DNA of 44,280 bases from Phoronis australis (Eukaryota; Phoronida; Phoronidae). The stretch is from contig NMRA01000779.1 of NCBI GenBank assembly GCA_002633005.1, positions 1-44,280 on the forward strand. Reading direction: 5' to 3'. Position numbers and translations under genes: made by a program. Position 1 is the stretch's first letter, and each line of letters begins with the position of its first letter. Positions 1-11,300 of the stretch are shown piece by piece. The notes under the pieces were generated by a model that was given only the letters and a program-made list of their open reading frames with translations, ran no database searches and had not been told where the DNA came from.

Positions 1-293
1 CCCCCAGCAATCCCCCCAAACACAGATTTTTGTACAAAAAAATGCATAGACCAAGGTTTTTACATCTAAGTTTACAAAACAGTCTTCTGTAGTGAGCATT
101 TTTACTAAAAAAAAACTGTGTAGACCAAGACTTTTACAATGCTATCAACCAAGTGTGAGCATAGCAACATTGTATATATACTTTGTATTTCTTCCTGCTT
201 TGAAAAAAGAGCCACCACTGTGAGTCTTCATAGGCTTCCTAGTAATCATTACAATGTGTGTGTGTCCAAATGTGAAAGGTTCCTATTGATAGT

Positions 294-367
294 GGGCGTC
301 CAAATGATACATTGAGGGTCCTTGCCAGGGCGTCCATGTTAGTGCTAGGAGGTCCATTTGGACGCCC
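294..367. repeat. Short inverted repeat (13-bp arms)
   Basis: GGGCGTCCAAATG at 294-306 is the exact reverse complement of CATTTGGACGCCC at 355-367, with 48 bp between the arms. Related fragments (GTCCAAATG, GACGCCCAAATG) occur near 262 and 1791, suggesting a small dispersed foldback element. Confidence 0.6.
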
Positions 368-660
368 GGGATGTACGCTGCATAAAGGCCTGATGACCAG
401 TACTGGGATTGGTTGTACCGATATTACGTAGTATGTATCGACCAATAAAATGCTTGGTAAGTCAAGATCAGCTAATTAACATATTGTGTCATAATGTTTG
501 TGGGTGTTCTAATTTAACAGCTGATCAACTGGTGAGGTTTTTGATATATAATTGATGATTTTAAGCATTTTAAAGGATGATGTCAACTTGCCAAAACGAA
601 CCTGGCAAAATTCCTTGGTTACCAATTAAAGGATATTGAGCTCTGTGCAGTCAAGGAAAT

Positions 661-712
661 GACGTATGTGGTGGTACTGAAGTCCTGACGTATGTGGTGG
701 TACTGAAGTCCT
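661..712. repeat. 26-bp tandem duplication
   Basis: Two identical adjacent copies of a 26-bp unit beginning GACGTATGTGGTGGTACTGA. Confidence 0.85.
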
Positions 713-865
713 GACGTCTACAAATGATGCATAGTTGGCAGCTGTAAATGAAAAACCAAAATTCTATATCAGAAGTGGAAAACCTGGGCAGCTGGGCGAA
801 TGTCCGCTGGGACACTGGAAACTGGCAGGGCAGTGTTTTTTCATGGCCAATTCCTACTCTGCACA

Positions 866-1105
866 ATATTCTGCCTGGTCTCTGATCCTCAACAGACAGT
901 GACAGCGCCTCTGGTTCAATATTCTGACCAGTCTCGTCGCCTCAACAGACACTGTCCCTCTGGTCCAACATTCCACCCAGTCTTGGTTCCTTAGCAGACA
1001 CTGTCCCTCTGGTCCAATATTCCGCCCAGTCTAGGCTCCTCAGAAGACACTTGCAGCCCCTCTGCTCCAATATTTCGCCCAGTCTCTGCTCCTCAACAGA
1101 CACAG
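866..1105. repeat. Degenerate minisatellite, unit about 53 bp
   Basis: About five diverged copies of a unit built around CTCAACAGACACTGTCCCTC and CCAATATTCCGCCCAGTCT. Confidence 0.75.
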
Positions 1106-1402
1106 CAAGATGGCTACATTTATTTATTTATCTGTGACAATGTGTACTGTAATAGCATCTCCAGCTTATGGAACTGCTACTGGCTCTAATCCTGACATTG
1201 TCTTCAATTTTTTCTCTCCTTGAAAAATGTCTTGAGCCATGTGTCTGGGTATGTTTGTCAGCTATAGCTGGTGTTAGTTAATCACATGATCTGTTTAATC
1301 ACATAGTCTGTTCAGTGCATCTTAGTGATTCATCGGCCATTTCAAAATTTTAACCATTCCACACTACCAGGGTCAGCCATTACTTTATGTCAAAGTTGTC
1401 CA

Positions 1403-1545
1403 GTCATACATTAGTAGAAGTGTCCTGTTCCCTAGCGTCACTGTCAAACTCAAGCCACTCATACAAGTAGAAGTGTCCTGTTCCCTAGCGGTCACTATCA
1501 AACTCAAGCCACTCATACAAGTAGTATTGTCCTATTCCATAGCAA
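1403..1545. repeat. Tandem repeat, unit about 54 bp
   Basis: Nearly three copies containing ACAAGTAGAAGTGTCCTGTT and CAAACTCAAGCCACTCATAC; the last copy is the most diverged. Confidence 0.75.
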
Positions 1546-2119
1546 ATTCATTCAAATGCAAATAACTAAAAATGCACTCATGGAATGTGCCATATGGATT
1601 CGTGAGCGAATTGGTTTCCGGCACTCTCGGAATGAAAAACAATTAACGGGAACCAAGTTGTGTGTTGATAAAGTTTTGATAGTTGTTAACTCAAGTTCTG
1701 GTACTAAACAAAATGTCTCTGACTTAAAGTTACTGGAGATATAATTGCTAGAGTATCCATAGCTGGTTTATTTCACAATAAATATCTTTGACGCCCAAAT
1801 GTGAGGATTGAAACGCTAACTAGGTAAACGAACTCCAACCAGTGAGACATACTCTCACTGCTTTGTAAGGCAAATGGTTCATGTTGTCAAAAGATATGAC
1901 CTATGAACTGAGTTAATCTTCATCACAGGCCCATAGCTTCTAGTCTGCACTTGCCCTTAACCAAATGCTGCTTTGTTTACTTTTAAATTAACCTGTAACA
2001 ATTTGTTCTTTGTGAGTCACTGGTATGTGTAGTACACATCAATTTCTTGTTCTTGGTAAAATGGGAAAACCACCATTATTTCATCATTGTAATACATGTT
2101 TTTCAACTTTGTTCCACAG

Positions 2120-2320
2120 ATGGCAGTGGTGTGAAGGCAAAGGTACTTTGTGCCTACTCTAACTCGGGCTTTGTTCAGAACGGCATCTCAGAGTTCTCTG
2201 AGCCGGCCCAAAGTGGTCGAATTATGCCAGACAACAAGACGGTAGAGTGCCCTCAATCTGCGGGAGACAGTGGTGCAGGCTGCTTCACTGTCTGGAATGG
2301 ATCTGCCATCTTTAGACAGG
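2120..2320 (+). CDS. BMPR2: Receptor exon: first half of ligand-binding domain
   Basis: Acceptor TTCCACAG precedes 2120 and donor G|GTGAGT follows 2320; both ends are phase 1. The translation contains VLCAYSNSG, a VECP cysteine and [14 protein letters not shown], matching the LCAF...CYGLWEKSKGDI pattern of the BMPR2 ectodomain. There is one N-glycosylation sequon at NKT and another at NGS. The frame stays open upstream through the acceptor to an ATG at 2047, encoding a hydrophobic stretch (HYFIIVIHVFQLCS) that could mimic a signal peptide if an unspliced start were used. I read it as polypyrimidine tract rather than coding sequence. Confidence 0.92.
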
Positions 2321-5300
2321 GTGAGTTATGTTGATTTGTCTCAACGAGGTGAGTTGTGTTGATGTGTCTGGTTTTAGGCAGAATGAGTTGTTTTGTTTTG
2401 TTACAACGGGGGTGAGTTTTGTTGGTCGGTCACAGCAGAGTGAGTTGTGTTGGTCGGTCACAGCAGAGTGAGTTGTGTTGATCTGTCACAATGTGTTGTG
2501 TTGATGTGTCACAACGGGGTGAGTTGTGTTGATCGGTCACAGCAGAGTGAGTTGTGTTGATCTGTCACAACAGAGTGAGTTGTGTTGATCTTTCACAACA
2601 GAGTGAGTTATGTTGGTCTGTCAGTCAGGAGAGTGAGTTGTGTTGATCTGTCACAGGAGAGTGAGTTGTGTTGATCTGTCAAAAGTGAGCTGTGTTGATC
2701 TGTCACAGCAGAGTGAGTTGTGTTGGTCTATCACAGGAGATTAATTTGTGTTGATCTGTTACAATAGGGTGAGTTGTGTTGATGTGTCACAACAGAGTCT
2801 GAATTGCTGCTGAGTTATAGTACTGTGATTCTGTTTTAACACTGATGATGGTTTAAGCAGTATTTGAAATGAAACATTTGTTAGTATATTTATGTGAATA
2901 TGTTTGTAACCTTCCAGCTATTACTTGGTGAAATTTTTTTTTGCCAAGTATGTTGCTCTGTCACTGTTTTTTTGTTTGATACAGGGTGTAATTTTCGTCC
3001 TATCGTCACAAAATTTACTCACAACATGTAGTTTTGGAAGTACTGGAAGCCTATTATTTTTCGTCCTAATCAGATCCAAGATGGCGGACGTGGCAGCCAT
3101 TTTGTTTTCAATTTCAAATTCAAGTGCTCCTGGAGGCTACAATTTTTGACATACAAAACTGAAAATCGACACTACTATTTTACCAGACATGTGCTAAATG
3201 TGCACCGGAAATTGTTTACTTCCGGTTCAAGGTGGTGGAAATATTGGCAATTGCGCATGTGTACCTGATTTCGGGCTAAAAACGTTTTCTCGTGTAGAGG
3301 GCACATTATAAGATCAATTGCTTCGAAACTTTTCAGTTATTAGTTTCCTTTGACATGCTAGTATGCAATGCTAAGAGACCGGAAGTTGCTTTCAAGATGG
3401 CGGATCTGAAGCATTTTGACCCATTTTCAGTCGTGCTGGGGTGCCATTTTAAACAGGAAGAAAAAATGACGTGAATTTTTGCACGTGGATTCTCTGAGGT
3501 ATATTCTTTCAAGTGACCTGCAGCAATTTTTTCTCAGACTTACTGTTTTCGAGTTGACTTTGAATTTCAAAAAAACCCGCAAAATTTCATTTTTTTGAAA
3601 AATTTACAGAATTTTGCGATACTATCTCTTTAGATAGTTTTGAACTGGCTTTCAGAAGATATTTTCTATTTTTCGCTAGGCTGTCTATACTTTTTGAATG
3701 TTGATGTTGGTTTAGCTTCTATTGAACAAGACTGTAGCCTGTTTCTTACTGATTTATGACATCTAAGTTCGTCATATGAATGTTATGGTGTTGTTCATCA
3801 TCATCACCATCGTCATCATATTGGTCATCTTGGTCATCTTGGTCATCTTGGTCATCATCTCCGTCGTCGTCTTCAGTTAATTTCGCCAAGTGTCCCTCAA
3901 GACTGTAGCCTATTTCTTACTGATTTCTGACCTCTACGTTCGTCATATGAATGTTATCATTACTTGTATTGTTCATCATTGCCACCATCATCGTTGTATT
4001 CATCATCTTCGTCATTTCTCTATAGTCGTCTTTCTGTTAATTTCTCTAGGTTTCGCTCCTCGGAGCGCTTTCATTGAATTTTTTCCTCAACTGAAAAGAC
4101 TAAGAATCAAAGATCATGTAGTTTTTATCAGCTTTGATTTTCGTGAGCTTCAAATGAAACTTCACACTTCATTACTTTTCCAGTATATTTTTACATTTAC
4201 GAGCAGGGCTAGACATGTAAATGATCATTTTAACTCTAAACTGAGACCAAGAAACAAGATGAAGTTGTATAGTTACAGAGACCAGTTAAGAAACTGAATT
4301 TTCAGTAACATATTGCACTTAAGTCTCACTACTGATATGGTGGACAATGGACACTGCAGTTTTCTCTGCAACTAAAATAATTTTATTTCTGTTCCTGTGC
4401 CCACTGTTCAGCTGAGTGCCTGCCTTCTACTATTAATAATTTTCACGGCACTGCTCACCCACTGCTCACCCACTGCTTGGCCACTGCTCGCCCACGGCTC
4501 TGATTAGTGCTCACCTATACTTTACTTCATATAGTTAGTTGACTTTCGAAACAGTGAGGCACGTTTTCAAATGCAGAAACTGGGTGTGTTTTGTAGCAAA
4601 GGAAGCTAGTATATTCAAGTGCTTCACTAATGCTAGTTGGCGTTATCTCAAAGTCTTGTGTTTATACGAGGTTCTCCCATCTACAGAACGCAGACCTTAG
4701 AATCAATTTCACCTGTAGGTACGTCTTCGCCAGTGTCGCCTATTTTTAGTGTCTTCTGCACTGCTTTAAAGACAGGCACATTGTTGAAACTGACATTGGT
4801 GAAGGTGAAAATCATCTACTGTTTCTCAACTATGCTTCAACAAACTCGAAGTGACAGGTGCTCTACTCTTGACATTCTCTGGTTGTCCTATTGTTTGTTC
4901 ATGTATGACCTGTATTCAGTGGTTGTCCTATTATGTGTTCATGTATGACCTGTATTCAGCGGTTGTCCTATTGTTTATTCATGTATGACCTGTATTCAGT
5001 GGTTGTCCTATTGTTTGTTCATGTATGACCTGTATTCAGTGGTTATCCTATTGTTTGTTCATGTATGATCTGTATTCAGTGGTTGTCTTATTGTTTGTTC
5101 ATGTATGACCTGTATTCAGTGGTTGTCCTATTGTTTGTTCATGTATGACCTGTATTCAGTGGTTGTCNCATGTATGACCTGTATTCGTGGTTGTCCTATT
5201 GTTTGTTCGTGTATGACCTGTATTTAGTGGTTGTCCTATTGTTTGTTCATGTATGACCTGTATTCAGTGGTTGTCCTGTTGTTTGTTCATGTATGACCTG

Positions 5301-8300
5301 TATTCAGTACCAAGTCCCGTAACATGTTGAGGCTAACTTATTTTTTCCATGTATGACATGTTTTCAGTGCTATCGGAGTAAATTAGAATCGCCCAATAAT
5401 GGAATTCTGCTCTCAGTCAAGGTATTTTGATGCTTTAGTTTTTATTTCATGCGAAACTATTTTATGCAAGTCTGCTATGCAGTGATGTGTGTACACCCCC
5501 CCCAATCTCTTTTTCCTTTCAATCGTTAACTAGAAGTATAAACTTCTAATATCTGGTGTACTATGATTCTGTATGTCAGCACTGACAATGGTTGAAGTTC
5601 TACCTTAAATGTTGTTTATGTGTTGATTTAAATAATTGTGTTTATTAACCTGTTCATCATTACCTCCCTCTTGACCATAAAATGCTAGTTGAAATACACA
5701 AATCTCCTTGAAGAATGTAAAAATGCAGGATGGCAAACAGTACTGTTCCTTGTTGAAGTTGGCAGTAGAGGCTTCATCTACAAATCATTAAAGTAGGCTG
5801 CTCCTTGAGGTCCCCAAAGAAATCAAAAAACAAACATACCAAACGACCTCTCAGACAGCTCTCACATGTAGCTATATGATATATTTATCAAGAAACAACA
5901 ACTAATTTACGGAATGGCAACTCTGCAACATTTTTAAGCCAGTGATTGAAATGCAAAGAAGAGGTGAAACTATTCACAATCATGACTCAACAGAGAACCC
6001 TATACAATCAGCTACTTCGTCATCCCCGATATTAAGGAAGACGCAAAAAAATCAACAAAAGATAAAAGATTTGGTCTTCCGCAATGTGGAAACACGTGTT
6101 TTGTGAACTCTGCACTCCAAGCTATCTTTTCATGTAAACTCAACTGGCACAAATACAATATCAACAAGAAAAACAATATGAAAACCATCCTTGTGAAGAC
6201 ATATGAAGCAACCAAAAGGTATACATCAACTCCGTCTGAAATTTTGAATAAACTAAGATTACAGAACAACTCTCTTGTTAACGGAAGTCAACAGGATGCC
6301 CATGAGTTTTTACTATGGTTACTATGGTTACTGAACCAATGGTACATAGACACACTTGCGTACAACGCTGATAATCTGTTAAATCGTCATCATGGGAATG
6401 AATAAATTTTGATGACTCTACAGTCATAAGTACATCCAAGCCTCCCCTGGATGCCTACATTGCAATATATGAATTATCTTCTGAAATCCAACAAAGGAAG
6501 TCAACGTAAAAATATGGCACACTTTCAACATAGACGTCGCACATCACATCTGATGCAAACAAGTCAAGATATTTTTGAAATTCATCCTGGTATAGGAATT
6601 GGGCATAGTTAGGCCTATAAAAGATCTTAAACCCAGCCGCAGAGCGTCTAAAGCCGCGCACCGTACCAGTGACTGCTGGCAACTCATCGGAGACACAACT
6701 TTAACATCCTTCGCCGCAGAGATAACAACTCTTAGGCTGTCTCCGGTGAGTCCATTCATTCTTGAATGATGTTTAGGTAAAAGAATACATAACCAACATT
6801 AGACATTTTCACTCATCAATATGTCATTCTGCCTGGGCATACAGCATCTAGCGTAAGTGTTTTGACAAAGTTTTTCAATCGCTCTAGTTGCAAAATTAGA
6901 GCAGCGCGGGCAAGTGGAGGGAGTTTGTGCTTAAATTTATACTTTGCATCCATTGACTTAGATGAAATTGTTGTGGTAGATCAGTCCTAGAATTATGGGT
7001 ATTTTCAATTCCTATTTCAAGTTGCATGCTTAGCTACTGGAATACACGAGTTTGTTAAAGAGTGCTTACGTAAAAAGCGTCAGCAACTAGCCTTGCATCA
7101 AATCCTTTGAATGTTGGATCTGTGGACTGTATTGTTAAGTGTTAGGTGAAGATGATTGAGTGGCTTGGATTAAGTGGATTATGCATCCATGTAAGTGCCT
7201 ATCTTATCCTATGTTAAGCAACCCACAGTTGTTGAAATGTCTCAGGTCTGATTTAAGCTCCCATTTCTAGGTTCAGCACCCCTAACCTGATTTCCAGAAT
7301 CACCAGTTTAAGTACGCAGATTGTTAATTTGAATGTTTATCGTATTTTAAATGAGTAAATGAGAGCTTTTTGTAATTATTAAATCGACACATAAAAAACA
7401 AGTAACAAATTACATAGCATTGAATGATGGCATAGCCTGTTTCTAAACAGGTTGGTATATGCAGGTCGTTGGCCAATCAAACATATGTCACAAGTACTGC
7501 TAAGCAGGCCGTTGGCCAGTCAGACATGTCGCAAGTACTGCTAAGCAGATCGTTAACATGTCACAAGTACTGCTAAGCAGGTCGTGGGCTAATCAAACAT
7601 GTCGCAAGTACTGCTAAGCTGGTTATTGGCCAATCAAACATGCCGCAAGTACTGCCAAGCAGGTCGTAGGCCAATCAAACATGTCGCAAGTACTGCTAAG
7701 CAGGTCACGGGCCAATCAAACATGTCGCAAGTACGCCTAAGCAGGTCGTTGGCCAATCAAACGTGTCGCAAGTACTGCTAAGCAGGCTGCATAAACATGT
7801 TAAAAACAGGTAGTGGAGAACGGTGCATTTTATTTTCTCATATTTCCATAAAAGACACCTAGCTGCGTTCTAGTTCTGCAACATAGCTACTACCTCACAA
7901 TTCTGTAACATTACTGCTGACAGTTTTGTAACATTACTGCTAACCGACAGTTCTGTAACATTACTGCTAACCGACAGTTCTGTAACATTAGTGCTAACTG
8001 ACAGCTGTGTAACATTACTGTTAACCGACAGTTCTGTAACATTACTGCTAACCGACAGTTCTGTAACATTACTGCTAACCGACAGTTCTGTAACATTACT
8101 GCTAACCGACAGTTCTGTAACATTACTGCTAACCGACAGTTCTGTAACATTACTGCTAACCGACAGTTCTGTAACATTACTGCTAACCGACAGTTCTGTA
8201 ACATTACTGCTAACCGACAGTTCTGTAACATTACTGCTAACCGACAGTTCTGTAACATTACTGCTTACCGACAGTTCTGTAACATTAGTGCTAACTGACA

Positions 8301-11300
8301 GCTGTGTAACATTACTGCTAACCGACAGTTCTGTAACATTACTGCTTACCGACAGTTCTGTAACATTACTGCTAACCGACAGTTCTGTAACATTACTGCT
8401 TACCGACAGTTCTGTAACATTAGTGCTAACTGACAGCTGTGTAACATTACTGCTAACCGACAGTTCTGTAACATTACTGCTAACCGACAGTTCTGTAACA
8501 TTACTGCTAACCGACAGTTCTGTAACATTACTGCTAACCGACAGTTCTGTAACATTACTGCTTACCGACAGTTCTGTAACATTAGTGCTAACCGACAGTT
8601 CTGTAACATTACTGCTTACCGACAGTTCTGTAACATTAGTGCTAACTGACAGCTGTGTAACATTACTGCTAACCGACAGTTCTGTAACATTACTGCTAAC
8701 CGACAGTTCTGTAACATTACTGCTAACCGACAGTTCTGTAACATTACTGCTAACCGACAGTTCTGTAACATTACTGCTTACCGACAGTTCTGTAACATTA
8801 CTGCTAACCGACAGTTCTGTAACATTACTGCTTACCGACAGTTCTGTAACATTAGTGCTAACTGACAGCTGTGTAACATTACTGCTAACCGACAGTTCTG
8901 TAACATTACTGCTAACCGACAGTTCTGTAACATTACTGCTAACCGACAGTTCTGTAACATTACTGCTAACCGACAGTTCTGTAACATTACTGCTTACCGA
9001 CAGTTCTGTAACATTACTGCTTACCGACAGTTCTGTAACATTAGTGCTAACTGACAGCTGTGTAACATTACTGCTAACCGACAGTTCTGTAACATTACTG
9101 CTAACCGACAGTTCTATAACGTCGCTACTTTCGACAATTTTTAACATAGAAGTAAACATTCGTTGTTAGAACGTCTTGGAAAATGAAAGAATGATAATTT
9201 TGACAATCATATTTGAAAGAAATGAGTGAGGTATTATCCGAAGGTTTGGTAGCTTGTTTCTTAACTCTTCAGCTTTGATAAATTGGTTTCTTGTTCAGTT
9301 AATCTCTCAAGCTTGGTATTTGAACAAAAGTGGTTGTGTAGCAATTGATACACATTCATTGTATCTGTTGTGTGTCTTACTTTGTCAAATAGGAACTACA
9401 CAGTGAAACGAACAGAACTCAACTGAACACTGAACTGATTTATTTTACATATCACAACTATATACGGGTATATATACACAACTACATAACAACATATGAT
9501 GCATTACCAATTACACACTTCCTTTACCAAGAATCGCTTGACATAATACCAATTAAACTAATGAACTCGTAAACAATAACAACCTACAAACATCCTGTTT
9601 AAGTATCCATGTAAAGTTTAACTTCTCAAGTCTTGATTTGTGGCTCATTGCTGGAGGGCACCAGTACAGTAGTGTCAACTGGTGCCTCCAGGGGGTGTTG
9701 TTGGCAAGATGTGTTCTGCTGTTCATTCTGGAAATTGTACCCAAAATGATTATTGAAGTTCAATAAAGAGGTTGACGTGACACATTACAGTGACAATAAA
9801 CTTACCCCGTACCTTCCATCACATAACTACCTTATTCTTTATTGTACCCCACTTACATACTTCTTCATTACTGTCTCAAATTGTTAGTTAGTCAAATAAC
9901 CAACTGTTCTTTTCAAATCTAGAAATCACTCTGTGTAAGGAACTTGTTGCGACTGGGGTAAGTTGTCATAATCAATCAAACATTTGCTTCTTAGTCAGTA
10001 CAAGGTAAAATGGCTTTAAAAAGAATGTTAGACTCGCATGTTTGATATGCGTTCAGACATCTTTAGTCACTGTATTGTTGTCAGGTGTATTATGTTGTTA
10101 AGTAGACCTGTGTTGTTTGATCACTTTTCCTGACAAATATTTTGTTCAACTTTTACAACTGTTGTCCTATGGTTTCCTTGTGGCAGCATTGTTAGTTACA
10201 AGGGATAAACATGTGGTGTGCAGGACTTGGGTTAAATTGTGGTTATTGAGAGACACAAGCTGAATGACTGTCTCTGGTGCTGGCATGAGGGGAGGAGTGT
10301 GGTGGGTTATTGAGAGACACAAGTTGAGTGATTGTCATTGGTCCTGGCGTGAGGGGAGGAGTGTGGTGGGTTATTGAGAGACACAAGCTGAGTGACTGTC
10401 CTGTGACCTGACTTCAGGGGAAGAGTATTGTGGAGCAGTCGGTCCTTTCTGATCATCTCTTGTTGAAGTGACGACACTGAATATTTTAAATGTAGAAAGA
10501 CTTTATTTTGCTACTGACATCTTTCCATTAATTCAATGTTATTTTACATTTTTAATGTCCAAGTATTCTCTATTTCTCATTTGTCTTCTCAAAGCTGTTG
10601 CCAAGCAACGATTTCAATAATTTAATGCTGTGGAAGCTGGTGTGTATTTGAACGACACTTTTTGAATGACACTTTTTGAACGGCACTTTTTGAACGGCAC
10701 TTTTTGAACGACACTTTTTGAACGACACTTTTTGAACGACACTTTTAACATATTAATCTTTCCATCACCTGTTAATCACTGCAGTTTCTGCGCATCTCAT
10801 GGTAACATCACCGTCCTCTTCTCAATAAAGAAGAAAAATTAGTCACCAGGTGTTGAAGTAGCCTCAGTTTTATTGTAGTGCAATCTGTAGTCTCACTGTT
10901 TTGTTGTAGACTGTTGGTCATGTGATCCTAAGGATTGTACAAGCCAGTGCATAAACAAGGATACGAGGTCTTCCCAACTATCATTTTGCTCCTGCATAGG
11001 ACACCTCTGTAACGCCAACTTTACTGACGACTACAATGCTTCTATGAATACACCCACCAAACCTCCGACCCACCCTGGTAAGATGGTGTTATTTCTTTTA
11101 TGTGTTCTTGTTTAGTACTTCTTCACTCAAAGATGGTATAGGGTAGAGTTCAGTAGCTCTCTCATGACTAGAAAAATCTAACCAAAATCATGTGTTCTAA
11201 TTTAAAATACACAACAATATCTCACGTAATCTCTCAAAGTCTTGCTTTTTAGCGAGGTCCTAGCGTTAATGAACACTACCTAACTATTTATATGGAACCA

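Larger units (their letters stand above)
1..2119. other. Sequence upstream of the first recognisable receptor exon
   Basis: No convincing exon is seen here. It either belongs to the first intron of the receptor gene or precedes it; no signal-peptide exon ending in phase 1 could be identified. The stretch holds several small repeats listed separately. Open frames here are short and show no recognisable motif. Confidence 0.5.

Noticed and set aside
1556-1744. Possible first receptor exon
   Set aside because: The encoded peptide is hydrophilic with no signal peptide, ends in a stop and has no phase-1 donor.
3890-4297. 135-codon plus-strand frame
   Set aside because: Its first half is an ATC-rich microsatellite within a tandem duplication, the rest shows no domain.
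7462-9118. Regular repeats resembling a CRISPR array
   Set aside because: Units are directly tandem with no unique spacers, and the window is animal DNA.
7870-9169. Long open frames on both strands over the 27-bp array (429 and 392 codons)
   Set aside because: A repeat unit divisible by three without stops is open by construction in several frames; there are no flanking exon signals or non-repeat coding sequence.
9380-9520. Solo LTR of a retrotransposon on the minus strand
   Set aside because: TATA and AATAAA-like spacing is suggestive, but no ends, target duplication, primer-binding site or second LTR could be found.
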